Shown one piece after another: positions 1 through 13,700 of a stretch of 64,000 nt of DNA. The position numbers and the translations under genes are program-made. This DNA comes from Coccinella septempunctata. Its lineage: Eukaryota > Arthropoda > Insecta > Coleoptera > Coccinellidae. Where the stretch lies: positions 32,964,501 to 33,028,500 of the forward strand of contig NC_058196.1 of the NCBI RefSeq assembly GCF_907165205.1, written 5' to 3'. The notes beneath the pieces are model-generated. The model was not told the DNA's origin and ran no database searches. It saw only the letters and a program-made list of their open reading frames with translations. Every line of letters starts with the position of its first letter. Positions within the stretch are counted from its first letter, which is position 1.

Positions 1-21
1 TCCATTTTCTTTTACTATCTT

Positions 22-132
22 AAGCCCGTTTGCAACAGCCGAGAATTCTCTAGAAAATTTACTCGAGATTTCATGCGCCGTGAATTATGTATTATGTTCT
101 CCAGAGAATTCTCGGCTGTTGCAAACGGGCTT
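22..132. mobile_element. Small foldback/MITE element with 30-bp perfect terminal inverted repeats
   Basis: Left arm 22-51 and right arm 103-132 are perfect reverse complements over 30 bp (AAGCCCGTTTGCAACAGCCG at the outer ends). They enclose a 51-bp spacer. TTA-like sequence flanks both ends. It has no coding capacity. Confidence 0.8.
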
Positions 133-269
133 TAAACTGAAAACCGACTACATTTTGGCCTGTGTTTGCCACATTCGACAATGAGATGGCGCTGAAAACG
201 TACTATCGATACAGAAAACTGTTTGATAGAAGTTTTTTGTTTTATAATTGAAGGGCGTGAAATTCGAAC

Positions 270-1201
270 TATACTCCATTCACTTTTATTTTAGCAATCG
301 GTTGGCCATGGAAATTTGACACATTTCACTCTGTTTAGTACGTAAATGTGGGGTTGTGAAGCTTGTCAAAACATTTTTGGGTTTTAAATGAACGCTATGT
401 TGCCCGTTCTACGTGAAAGTTTCTGTTATTACGAATTTTATCACAATCTCTTCGGAAAATATGTGACGAACATAATTGAAGTTTATACAAACTGATTGAA
501 GGCATACCAAATCCAGTTATTTGCATGGAAAATACAAGAGATCAGTATAATATCATAATATGCACTAGCTTGAGGAAAGTTAATGTTCGTTATCTTCTAT
601 GGCTAAAGTTTGAATTCGTGACATCAGTTGTAGATTTCAAAAATATTAACCCGAAGATGAAATGCATATGATGCAGTGGTTGGGAATGGGTATCTACCGG
701 AGGAATTAACAGATAATTACAAGAATGTTAAATTCTTCAACAAAAATCATCTTGCATCGATATAAGTAAGAGGAATTAAAGGAAGTTTCAAGTCAAGATG
801 AACTCCACCTTTGAACAAAAATTTCACATGAATAAACAATTAACAGGACAACTGGCGAGTATTTGTGGCTGTTCATCTTAATACATTGATATAATGATAA
901 TAATTAGGTATTAATTGGTACCTTAAGACATTCAAAACTTATAGGACAAGTCAAATGAAAAATAGAAAAATTAATTTTCGGGAACTTATTCTACGATGAC
1001 ATTCATCGAAAATCCTGTAATAAATTTTTCGCATTAATTCACTCAAACATAAAATTCTCAAATGCCATCACTTTTTTGGGTCTCCAAATAGAAGAAAATT
1101 CTTTGTCATCCTCTTCATTCACAATCTTTCTGATTGTGGAAATATTCAGCTGAAATATAAGTCTTTTAGATGAAACATATAAATTCTCTTACATTGAATA
1201 T
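270..1201 (+). mobile_element. Truncated DNA transposon copy, inverted relative to the one near 62-63 kb
   Basis: Begins with the terminal sequence TTTATTTTAGCA then TCGGTTGGCCATGG (about 285-310). It matches, in reverse orientation, the element at 61901-63120 block by block: AGAACGGGCAACATAGCG-like DNA, ATAAACAATTAACAGGACAA, CTTTCTGATTGTGGAAAT. Similarity stops near 1201, so the second terminus is missing. No intact protein is encoded. Confidence 0.75.
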
Positions 1202-1763
1202 CAAAAGGTGGTACGAGAATCAAAACATTTAGTCAAAATGTCCATCTGAAATCTTACAAAATTTCACGTTTCTACAAATGGTCCTTGAATTAATGTTTTA
1301 ACCAGTCTTAGGGTCTTAGTAACACATTTGAAACATAGATGGCACTCGCATCGCGTCGTTTCCCATCTTTCTACTCTATAATCTTTGCGTTATATGAAAG
1401 CATTCGCCTAGTTCTTGAAACTGCAGACACTGTCTCACATCTCGAATAGTTTTATTCACTCATTGCCCTCTACGCCTGAAGGTCGAGTTATTTGGATACA
1501 TAACCTCAGAAGATGCGTCAAAATTCTATATGTGTCGGTGTCTGCAGTGGAAACATCCATTCATTACATGATTCCCACGTTATTTTACATGAATTGTCTT
1601 CGACTCGCTGTATATTCGTTTAAATTGTGACTAACCACATGCATAGTATGTCATCGTGTGTGTTAATCATAGAGCCAGGCAGAAAAAAAGTACATGCTTG
1701 ATGTGCCGCCCCCTAGTGTGTGTATCTCACCTTATTTCTACATGTCTGTATGTTGCCCCTCAG

Positions 1764-4700
1764 TCGCAGGCCAGCAAGGAAGCCACGTCGACCGGCGTGA
1801 CCTCGTCGACGTCCAAGGTGGCGGTAACGCCGCCGCAGCCAGTGCCCGCCGCCGTCGTCAACCAGCTGCAAAGCAACGTCGCGGTGCCAGCAGCGTCAGA
1901 GGTGTGCACCCAACAGCAGACGCGGCCTAGCGCGCCTGCCTTCTCACTAACCACCGCTTCCACTAGCTCTGTGTCTGTGTCCCCGCCCACGCAAACCCGA
2001 ACCCTGCTCCCTACCGCGCCCGCGGTCGTCACGACGGCCGCGTCCCCCAGCCTGGCGCCGTCCACCCGTCAGCAGTTCACCGTTCACGGACCTATATTGG
2101 CGCCGGGCGATCACGGGCCTGCGCCTAACGTCACCGTCAACCCCCACTATCAGCCAGGTCCCAACGAGATCCCGCCCCCTCCCGCCCGTCTCCAGAACGC
2201 CCCGCCCCCCGCTGCTGCTGCCGCGGTGGCGGCTGCGGCTACCGATCAGCAGATACGCGTGCTGACCCCCTCGGAAATCATGCGCACCCTCCCCTCCCTA
2301 TGTCAGGAAAATTACGAGCCAGCCCCTTCACTGGTGAGAACTTGTTCGGTGTGTGATTCCGTTGTTTTTTGCGGCTGCGCTTCTTTTATTTTTTGTTTTT
2401 GTGAACCTTACGTTCATTTCCGGGCGGTTGGCAGCGCTGAAACATCTGATCGTCGAATTTGGGAAGATTCTGCGCTTACGAGGAATCAGATTCAAACCTC
2501 AACTTCCAAATTTGAACGTCAACTTCCAAATTCAAACGTCAACATCCAAAATAGAGAGTCAGCCTTTGAATTGGAACGTATGCTTTCAAATTTGGGCGTC
2601 AACTTCCAAATTCAAGCTTCAACCTTCAAATTCAAACGTCACCCTTCAAATTTCAACGTCAACTTCCAAATTCGAACGTCAACCCTCAAATTTTAAAGTC
2701 AACATCCAAAATGGAGAGTCAACCTTTAAATTGGAACGTCTGCTTTCAAATTTGGGCGTCAACTTCCAAATTCAAGCTTCAACCTTTGAATTCAAACGTC
2801 ACCCTTCAAATTTCAACGTCAACTTCCAAATTTGAACGTCAACTTCCGAATTCACCCGTCAACTTCCAATTTCAAGCGTCAACTTTCAAATTTGACCGTC
2901 AACTTCCAAATTCATCCGCCAAATTCCAAGTTCAAGCGTCAACTTTCAAATTTGAACTTCAACCTTTAAATTGAAACGTCAACTTCAAAATTCAAGCGTT
3001 ATATTTCAAAATAAAACGTCAAACTTCAAATCGAAAAGTCAGCTTTCAATTAAAAGTATCAACCTACAGATTAAAACCTCAACTTTCAAATTTTAACGTC
3101 ATTTTTCCAACCGAAAGGTCAACTTCGAAATACAAGCGTTAACCTACAAATTCAAACGTCACCATATGACAAACCAAAAGCTCAGATTCCTGTTGAAGAA
3201 TTTCTAGGAAAGGAGAAGAAACGAAAAATCAGATATTTCAGCAGCTAACACGCCGTATCTCTAGATTATATTTGCAGTTCGATTTTTGAGCGTGCTCTCT
3301 TTCTTTCCTCTTGTATTTATTTCGGTATTTTGCAATTATCGATGATTGCTAGTGGTTTTTCTTGGGGCGTCAGTTAGAAACGACGCAATTTCGATCTCAT
3401 TAGAGTACGTATAAAAGTCAGTGAATGTTTTGCGATTCGTTATCGAGAACGCCACTAGCGATGACGCGTTTTTAGCATGAATTTTCTTAGTATTACATAT
3501 ATTTTCTTGTCCCCTCGTTCGTTTTGTTTAAAAGTGTGTGTTTTCAATCAGAAATTTATATTTTTCAATACCTCCTTCTCCCATACATTCCAAACGATCC
3601 CTGTATTATACAGAGCTTATACTGTTTTAAAAATCTAACAAGGAGTTTTGGTGTTGGGAATTCTTCAGTAGTTATTGGACTAACCAATTTTTCGATTTGA
3701 ATTAATTTTATACCGTGTCAATGAAGATGTGACTTCGTAAAGGGAGAAAAGCGGACTTTTCCTAGTTTGATCTCACCTTTAATACTATATTCAAGGCTAT
3801 GGAAGTCGTTAAGGAGCCACGGTAGTGAAAAACAGCATTCAAAATTGTGCTTATTTCTCTTAACAGATTGATTATTTCAGTGAATTACCTCGCATTCCAA
3901 TCAACCAACGTTGACAGTTGTTACAAGAGCATAGATCATTTTGACAAATAGAAACTGTTGACATTGATGACACATGACAGTTGGAGAAACTTCCGCTGGA
4001 TTTGTGTGAACCAATCGTAACGCTTTTTATGCGTGACGACGAATGAAGAGTACGAACGTCACATTTTCATTGTAGCACACTACTTGACGTTCATTTGAAA
4101 ACTAAAAAATAATCTTTGAACACCATCGAACATTATATTCTATGATATAAACATTGTTTTTTAATCTGTAGTTAGTTGGATTTCTTCTGAGCATGGCCTG
4201 GTTCATAACGTTTCTACTACTTGATTTTTCTTCACCTATTTTTAGCGTTGTTTGTTGTCGCTTGCGTGTGCTGTGGTGATTTGGTTGTAGCATCCGTCCA
4301 CTTTAGCATCCACCTGGGCGATGATAATAAATACTGATACGGCCAACGACGAAGCGTAACGCACGCGTACTCATCGATCTTTCTTTTTAGGACCAGGAGA
4401 AACTGAACAACCAGAGAAACGCCGCCAGAGAGGCCGAGCAGGAGAGGCAGTGGAAACAGCTGCAGGCCATGAGGCTGCAGCAGGCCCAGCAACAGCAACA
4501 CGTCATCCACGAGCAGAGGGCCCAAGGTACTCAAAGTTCCAAACCTTGTAAAATTGCCGTATCAGATTGTTTCATCAATCGTAGATGTTTCAGGGTTTCC
4601 GTCTGTTCCAGCCATAGCGCGCGTCCAGCGGAACATCGGCGACGTCAACCAGCCGTTCCTGCCCGACCTCCAGGTGAACACCGCCCTCCAGGACATCGCG

Positions 4701-7700
4701 CCGCCCGCTTCCCCCTCCCCCCGTCAATTCCCGTCGCTCGGTATGAAATCTCCCACCTTCTCTCACCCGTCCGCGCCCTCCCTAAGACCCACAACGCCCA
4801 GTCCCGCGCACGATTTCTCGCCCGATTCTACCGATCCCTACGCGCAACAACCGCCCACGCCCAAACCTCAGAACGCGGCCTTTCAGACGACGCGCCCACA
4901 GGGCGCCGACGCTTTCGTCGTTCAACAGCCGCAGATCAGGCAGCAGTTCGTGCTGCCGCCCAGGGCGACACCGCAGGTAGGTAGAATTGTGAGTGAGGGG
5001 CGGTAGGGGTGGGATTTATGGCTCCGCCTACTTTAGGGCGGGTTTTAAGTGTATTGGGGAAAATGCGGATTATCAGGGCTGGTCTTTGACAGCGTCCGCT
5101 TAAACGACTCTATGACATGGTTTATATGTCACCATGTTTATTTTAAATTGACTCATTATTTAGGGCCTACAGACCAGACAGGACGGTCCGGAGATCAACA
5201 ACCACCTCAGGGACCTGCTGCAACGTCAGCAGTTCAAGAAACTAGACGAACAGGCGTTGGCCGGCAAGGGGCAACAGAGATTGTGGCCGCCGCCCAACGA
5301 CGCCCAAGAGGGCAACGAGGCGCCCGCATCTAACGCGCCCGGCACTGCCGATGGCACTTTCAGGCAACCGCTGCCTCCGCCGGGTATAGTCAGACCTAGG
5401 ATGCCGGCCGCTCTGCCCAATCTACAGAGGCAGGCGCTCATCGGGCTCAGGATGCAGCCGGTGCAGAACCTAGACACCAGGATGAGGATGCTCATGCAGC
5501 AACAGCAGCAACAGGTCAAGGTAGGTTTCGTCGCAGGAAAAAATCTGTGAATTCATTAAAGAAATCCTTGCAGCAGAGGCTCGCTCTACAGAACCCCGCC
5601 ATGCAACAGCCAGGTCTGCAACAGCCGAACGTTCAAGGACTTCGTTTCGCTCCAGTGCCACCATCTGGCGATCAATACGAGCAACTTCTACAGAGACAAC
5701 ACATCTTCCAGAACAAGATGATGGACAACCAACAGCAGCAGCAGCAACAACAGAACATTTTGAAACAACAACAGCAGGTGCAGAACCACCAGCTCATGGC
5801 TAAATTACCGGTGACCCAACACCAGACGGAAGCCTCCAATCTCATGGTATCGAGCTCTACCACCAGCGAGCAAGAGATACCGGACAACGTGACGGCTGAG
5901 CTGGAAAAGTTGGAACAGGAGACCGGCACCATGGTGGAGCTCCAGGGAGTGAGCGACATCCTGGGAGGTCTCGGCGAAGACGACGACGAACTACTCGGTG
6001 AGTCATCCTGACGATCATCTTTGAGCGTTCCCGTAATCTCTTCGTTTTTCCAGCCGAAATGGGCGCCGATTTCAACATTCTCGAGTACGCCGATCCCGAG
6101 CTAGAGGCGCTTGCGGGCGAGAAGACCAACATCCTGGATCTGGAACTGGAGGAGGAGCCGATGAAGAAGGAGAAGGCGGCCGTGAGACACGCCCAGCCCG
6201 CTGCTCCCGCCCCCGTCCAGCAGATGGCGCCGCAGATGGAGATAAAGAAGGAACCCGTACCTTCGAATATTCCTGTTTCGCCCCAACAGCAGCAACAGCA
6301 GCATCAGCAGCAGTCGGCGGTGGTGAACAGCGGCCATCCGCCGCCGCTCGCCCTGCCCCAGAACACCGTGCACCAGGTGCCTCCCAGCTCGGCGCCCTTG
6401 TTGCAGCAGATACATCAGCATATGATACAGCAGGTAAGTTTCAACCCCGGTCGCTTGATGGAGATGGGAAACTTTCCCAACCACGTTAATCTCGGTCGTA
6501 GCAGGGCGCCTGTTGAAGGTTAGACCATTAATTTTAACGAGCGCCAGCTCCTCGGAGGCTTCTAGGCGCCCAAATCGAAAGGGCGACTTTTAGGCGCCCA
6601 CCACGAACGGGAGACTTTTAGGCGCCCAAATCGAAAGGGCGCCTTTTAGGCGCCCACCACGAAAGGGGGACTTTTAGGCGCCCACAATAAAAGGGGATTT
6701 TTAGGCGCCCACAATAAAAGGGGATTTTTAGGCGCCCAGAATTCATTTCGGCGGTTTTCGAGTTCATCTTAGGTTATGAAGTTAATTTGGGGGTTTTTCT
6801 TGGAAGAAACATTTCCTCAGTAGATTTCTCCTTCTTCAAGGTACAACAAGCCGCCGCGCAGAACAGGCCGATGGCGCCCGGATCTAGACTACAGACGCTG
6901 GACGGCGTCACCGGCATCGTGACGCCCAACAACAACGTACAACTCCACGTCCCGCCCAACTACCAGAGGATGTTGATGACGCAACGTAAGTTAGATTTAA
7001 ATCCGTCCTCGATCCACGTTTCGAATTTCCGTTTTTTCCTCCTCAGTGCACAACCAGAAACTTCAGATGAGGGTCGGTCAGTCCGTGCCTAGGGTAGGTC
7101 AGGCGTTGCCTAGGATGTTGAACCCTAACTCGCAACCCTTGCACGGCGCAGGGTTGCCGATGGGGGCTACGAGGATGGGGGTTCCCCCACCGCCGCCCCC
7201 GCCTTACCCGGGACCGCCGCCGCCCTATCCAGGGTCGTCCAACAATCAGCAGCAGCAACAACAGGTAATTTTTTGCCTCGAAGGGTTGAAGCATGTTTTT
7301 TTTTTTCGAATTTCTTTACAAGATGTTGTTCGTGAGCATATTTTGAATTTATTTATTCTATATTGTGTTTTTTTTTCTGCGTGGCCTTGTCAACATTGCT
7401 GCAGTTACAAGTTTTCGTAGTTATTGGGGAAAAATGGGTTAGAATATTTTTAATCATTTTTGATGAGCGAATTTTGTTCTGGGGATTATTTAACGTCAGT
7501 ATTCAGAGATATTTGGTTATTTAAAAATTATCGGAACTGTTGAAGCCGATTGAACTCTGAATGTTTCATTAGAAGATAAAATCATATTGCATGGATAACG
7601 AAAACTTACTAAATTTACATGATTCTAATAACATCAGGAATAACCTAAAAAACTGATATTTTTCTGTGATTCCTCCTTCTTTTTCTTCTAAAACGTAGGA

Positions 7701-10700
7701 TAGGAAGATCCTCTTTATAATTCAAGTTGTATGGAATAACAACACTACGAATAGCTCACTTTTTCAACAACTAACCTCAAATTATTGACAGCGTGTGACG
7801 TTGATGACAGCTGTCATCAGATGTCAAGTTTGACACGTGAACTTCGATGTTATTAGAATTTCTGTTTTGGGGAGGGGGAAGTGCTGGATTTATTCATTGG
7901 GGTGAATACATAGCTTGCGTTGTAACATTTTGGAATACACTTTCGTTTTTTTTTTTGACTCATTTATCCGTATATTTGCGAAAAAAAAAACTTTTTCTTA
8001 CGATTATTTTCATGCTGAATGATCTAGAAATCAAGTGATTCATCCACTGTGTATACAGGGTGTCAATTAAACATGTACTCAATTTGTTTCTTCTAAATTC
8101 TCGGGATTATTCCGACGTGTCGCAACGCACACTGTACATTGCCGACGCTAACTTTGGTTGAGGTATGGTGTTTGTTACTTGCATGTGTGTGGTTAGATGG
8201 GATTGAGAATGGGGCCTTATCCTCTTCATCAGAGCGGACACATACATCACATACCGCCGCCTCTGCCCAGTTTTTCGCCGATGAGAAGGCCGTTGCTGCT
8301 GGAGGTGAGAGATACAATACACGTTTTTAATTTTGTTTTTTTTTTTTGTCCAACACTATACACCGCACCCTCGTTTAAGCCGTTTCCAAGACCAGAATGG
8401 ATATCGGAAAGATGACAGTTATTATCACAGGCAATTATGTTCGCGGACGAAAAGCGTTTCAGGACGAAAAGTATTTGCGGGCGAGAATTGTCTGCGAGCT
8501 ACGAATACTTTATTTTTCTCTGGTCCCAATCATTCCAAATTAAATGTGATGGTTTAGGAATAGTAAACATTCGATTTTTTCTTAAAGAACTGTTTAAATT
8601 TGTTCCTGATGGTCTTGGAGCGGTTTTTCCTGCACTCGACTGTAAGTTCTTTTTGTATTTGTCGCACGAATCTTTTTTCATCGTGCACCACGAATTTTAT
8701 TGGAAGGTTCCCAAGAGGATAGACTGCTCCAAAAGGAAGAAAGGAAACTTAATTTTTTAACACTTTTATATTTTAATGGACACGTCTTCAGTTTGATCAA
8801 ATCTTGAGCAAATAGTCGGAGAGATTATAGATATAACCTAATAGATCTAACCCTTCTAACTCAACGTCTGACCCTAATAGATTCCTCCTCATTCTCAAAT
8901 CTTAGCTGCATGCCTAGGTACGTCGTCATCGGGTTATAATTTTTTTTTTAATTCCGAACAGACTCCCCGTTCAGTTCTCATTGGTATTGATTTCCAGGAA
9001 CAGCCGCTCCTGTTGGAAGATCTGCTTGAGCAGGAGAAGAGGGAGCAAGAGAAGCAGAACCAGAGCCACGCCGCGGGCCAGAACAACTTGGCCTCAATTG
9101 CCAACCCCGAGTCCGCCCTGCTCAGCGATCACGATTTCGAGAGATTGAAGGCTGACGTTTTCGATAATAATCTGGGTCTCGGACAGCCCGCTCCGCAAGG
9201 TAAAAATTGCGCAACTTCTGATAAAATATTTTCAACAACCATCTAACTGTGTTCTTATAAGTAGCGGCTCCGATCGTCGCCCAGAACATGTGGCAACACG
9301 GCCAGCAGAACCAGAGGCCGGTGCCGGCTCCCTCGCCCGCCCCGCAGCCCGCGGTGGACGTGCAGCCCAAGGTGCAACTGTTCAACGTCAACCTCCTGCC
9401 GGCGCCGCCCCTACCGCCCGAGAACATAGCCACGGAACAGGACAAACAGACCCAGATCGTGTACGAGCAGTGGTTGAACCACCAGAACAACATCCTGACC
9501 CAGCAGCTCAGGTATTACGAGACCGAGGTGCAGAAGCTGCGCAAGCTGCGTAAGGTGAGTGTCTGCGCACGCGTTCGAGAAGATTCTCATTCTTCTAAGT
9601 CGGATTCGAGAAATTGGTCCTTTAAATTTGATAATTTGAAACGTCAGTTGTCAAAATTTCGTAGCTCACTCGATAATCGTGTAATGGCGGAGTTTTCGAG
9701 CGCCATCTATTCTCTATAGGGGAAATAGCAGACCTATCCTGGTGGTTTCTAGTCGAAGACGAGTTTCTCTACTATCTGGGGTTAGTTACCGTTCCTTATC
9801 GTCTCCCCAGGTGCTTTCGCACCCCTAGTGTGTCGTACTTCCGGTGTCGTGAGTGAAATTGAAAATGGAGAGTGTGGAGAAAACGGATTTTCTCGTTAAA
9901 AGTGTCAGATTTTTTAAATTTTGGTATGAAAATATAGGTTTTCGAATACACGGAATCTATTCCAAGCAATTTCGTGAGCCTGTCTCCCATGGTTTAAAAA
10001 ATTGCAAATTTCAACCTGCGATATCTCCTGTTATATTCGTCTGATCCAATTGGGATTTCCGGTTCTATAATCAGCGTTGCAAAGGCTTCCACCACAACAC
10101 AAAAACTCTATTTCCAAAATCTCGATTTTTGGGTCAAAAATGAGCAAATGATTAAACCTCCCTAAAATGACATGTTTGCTCCTCTGTCTTAAAATCAGGA
10201 TGTCCTACTACTGTCCTAGGACATTCAGTACATAGAAATTGTTTTGTAGATTCCAGAAAATCAAATAGTTCATGATTCAATAGAGAATTGCACTCCAGAG
10301 AGCTCTTCGAAGTGAACTCGAAAAAAAAAGTGGAAAAAAAAAATTATTCTCTCGTAAACTGGGCCAGATATTTGAAATTTTGGTATGAAAATATAGGTTT
10401 TCGAACACGCTGAATCTATCACGAGCAATTTCGAAAGCCTTTATCCCTTCGTTTAGATTTTCATCTTAGAAATGGCATTTTTCATTTCTGCAAATTTCAA
10501 TCTGCGATATCTTCTGTTATATTCCTCCGATCCAATCGGGATTTCTGGTTCTATAATCAGCGTTGCCTAGGCTTCTACCCTAGCACAAAAACTCGATTTC
10601 GAGAATCTCGATTTTTTGGGTAAAAAATGAGATCCCCCTTAAAATTACTTATTTGCTGCTCTGTTTTAAAATCAACGTATCCTACGACTGTCCTAGGATA

Positions 10701-13700
10701 TTCAGTACATAGAAGCTGTTTTGTAGATTCCAGAAAACCAAATAGTTCGTGATTTAATAGCGCATTGCTTTCCAAAGAGCCGTTCAAAGTGAACTCGAAA
10801 AAAAAAGTGGAAAAACAAAAAATTCGACTTTCTCGTAAACAGTGTTGGATATCCGAAAGTTTGTTATGAAAAATATAGGTTTTCGAACACGCTGAATCTA
10901 TTTCAAGCAATTTTGTGAACCTACCTCCCTTCGTTCAGCATTTTTTGAAAAACTGCCAATTTCAATCTGCGATATCTTCTATTATATTTATTTTATCCAA
11001 TTGCGATTTCCGGTTCCACGGTTAGCATTGCCAAGGCCTCTAGCCCAGCACGAAAACTCGATTTAGAATTCCAAACTCCATCATGACCGACTATTTTTTT
11101 ATATTTGTAGACTATTTTTAATTTCTCCAGTGTTCTAGCTTCATATAATTTTTTTCAGTCGTTGAATAGCAAACAGAGACAATTGAAGAAGTCGGGCAAC
11201 TCCCTTACCGAGGCCGACGCCACCGAACTGCAGAGGATATCGGCCGAACAGTCGATCCTTCAGAAACACCTGGAATCGAGCAGGAAGCAGACGCGGCAAC
11301 ACGGCATGCTGATACAGGTATCTATCTTTTCTATATAGGCACTGCTCCCTCTTAGATCCAGCACTATTTTTTTATTATTTGACCGAAAAAAAAAGATTAT
11401 AGAAGCAAACCAGTTTTGTTATCGATGAGCACATCTAGATTGTCCGTCCCTTTAGACCTTCAGTGTTGTGTGTCTACGAACGTAGCAATGTCTATATAAA
11501 AACTGCCGTATCTCTATTGAATTTTGTATTATCCTCACTGGTCTATATGAAGGAATACCGGAACAAGCAAGCCAAGCAGCATCCAACGTCCCCGCACATG
11601 ATGGGCCAGCAGGGACAGAGCCCCTTGGGACCGCCGGGCAGTTCGCCGATGCACCACCCGAGCACGTCGCAGTCCCCGATGATGTCGCCCTCGGCGTCCA
11701 TGTCGCCGTTGACCCAGCACAATTCCCCGTTGCACAGCCCGGCCAACATGCTCAGCCAGTCGCCGGGACCGGCCTCCGTGCCCAACCTGCTGCAGAGCCC
11801 GAGCAGCATACCGGGAAGCGGCATGTCGCCCATGAACCCGTCGCCCAGGATCGGCACCCCCCACTCCCAGAGCGACAGCCCGGTCCACTCGCCCTCCCAG
11901 ATATGCCTGCCGCCGCCCGCCGCGCCCAGGATGACCTCCCCGCAACACCGGAGGGTGGTCACGAGCCCAGTGGCCTATTCCAACGACGCCAGGCCCCAGA
12001 TGAGGTTCATAAGGGCGCCCATGAACGAACACTCGCCCGTCCTGCAGCAGAGGATCGTCAGGATGGCGTCGCCAGGTTTCCAGCAGAAACCGGGCACTCC
12101 GTCGCCGATGAACAGCCCCCCGCCCACGGGGCAGATCAACCTCTCGCACCACCTGCTACAGAAGCAGCTCCACCAGCAGGCCTTGTTGCAACAGCAGATG
12201 GGGGACGGGAATCAGAACGAGGCGGCTTTGGCGCAGTTTCAACGCGCCGCCCAGCTGATGAAACAGAGGAATATGCTGAGGCAACAGCAGCAACAGATGG
12301 GGCAACAACAACAGTCGCAACTGGGGCAACCGCAACCGCTCACCCCGCAACAGCACCAACTGATGATACAGCAGCAACAACAGTTGGCCAAGCAGCAACA
12401 GCAACACATCGCCCAGTTACAAGCGCAGCAAAGACTGTTGAATCAACAACAACAACAGCAGCAACAACAACAGAACATACAACCGCCGAAATCACCGATG
12501 CCGCCTAAGAGTCCGATGGTGCAACAACAGATCATGTCGCCCCACTCCATGCCCCCGTCGCCCATGCCTCCAAAAAGCCCCATGATGGCGTACGGGCATC
12601 AGCAACAACAACAGCAGCAGCAACAATCGCAGCTCCAACAGCAGTTACAGAACCAACCGCCTCACTCGCCGATGGCCCGAAGTCCGGGCTTCCACCAGGG
12701 CATGGGGCAACCGCCCAGCAGCCCCATGCACCACCAGTCGCCCAGTCCGGTGCCCAGGAGCCCGATGATGAGCAACCCGATAATGTCGCCGATGAGCATG
12801 CGTAGACCTTCGAGCACGCCCGACATCCCGGAGCGACCGATGAGCGTCGAGCGTCCGATGAGCGTGGAGAACCCGCCCACGCCCAGGACGCCCTCCTACA
12901 TGATGGACGGTCATAACCAAGGGGGCGGCGGTAACCCCAACAACCCCTGCAACCCCATACCGGCCCCGCCGACCATCAGATACTTCAAGTTGGGCCTCAG
13001 GGGCGGTTCGCCGATGTGGAACTTCGCGAGGGGGGCCAAGAGAGTCCCCACGCCCCCTTCGACCAGCGCGGACAAGACGAAGACGGAGGGCGTGTCGCAG
13101 GCGTCCAGGGCCGTCAAGAAGGAGTCTCACCTGAGCAAGGTGTCGATCTTGAAGAAGAGGCCGACGGGGAAGCTGCACGCGACCGCCAAGATGGGTTCTT
13201 TGGTCAGCAGCGATTATAACGACCTCGACGACAGTTCGAGCACCCCCCCGTCGCCAGTGGCGTCCACCAGTCAGAAAAAAACGTTGGAAGAGGTCAAGGA
13301 AGACCATCAGATGGTCGTTATGGAGACCACTCCGGAAGAGATCATCGATTTCGAAGACGACAACAGTACGGTGTTGTCCAACGAGGTTTCGCTGAACTCC
13401 GCGGCTCAAAACGACGGGGACGACGTCATGGAAACCCTGTCGCAGAGCGATCTGAACGACGTCATGTCTAGTCCGTTGGATTCTGCTCAGATCTCCGATG
13501 AATACCTGTTGTTTCACGGCAACGTGGTAGACCTGGGGGAAGAGCAGTTCTCCGATAAGGAAGGCATGGAGGAGTACGACGAGGAAGACGTCCACATAGT
13601 GATCAGGAGTCCGACCACCAGCGACGACGAGTACCTCATGCAGGAGAAGAACAAGAAGTACAACATGCAGACCATATCCTCGCAGATCCTGTCGATCTCT

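Larger units (their letters stand above)
4391..11317 (+). other. trr: trr-like gene: N-terminal exons 2-12 with conserved KMT2C/D linear motifs
   Basis: Mostly low-complexity Gln/Pro-rich protein, but with islands matching the KMT2C/D middle region. Exon 5164-5520 has INNHLRDLLQRQQFKK, containing an LxxLL nuclear-receptor box (LRDLL, 5206-5220). Exon 6054-6433 opens with an acidic segment ADFNILEYADPELE. Exons 8197-8304 and 8998-9199 encode FSPMRRPLLLE followed by LLLEDLLEQEKREQEKQ. Exon 11159-11317 encodes LNSKQRQLKKSGNSLTEADA, a predicted coiled coil. CAG/CAA runs (around 5733, 6290, 7250) give short polyglutamine tracts. Exon phases alternate 0 and 1 and all join cleanly. Confidence 0.88.

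Noticed and set aside
1656..2696. A 346-residue ORF covering exon 1764-2333 plus the minisatellite
   Set aside because: Only 1764-2333 is exon. The C-terminal part reads an intronic tandem repeat past a GTGAGA donor.
2353..2974. Repeat-protein-like ORFs (FQIQASTFKFKRH..) in the minisatellite
   Set aside because: They are products of a stop-poor 20-bp repeat inside an intron, open in several frames and without splice or start context.
6561..6740. CRISPR-like array
   Set aside because: Direct repeats have no unique spacers, and the host is a eukaryote; these are minisatellite units.
8139..8415. Overlapping ORFs around 8.1-8.4 kb in several frames
   Set aside because: Only 8197-8304 is supported, as a conserved trr exon (YPLHQSGHIHHIPPPLPSFSP) with matching splice sites and phase.
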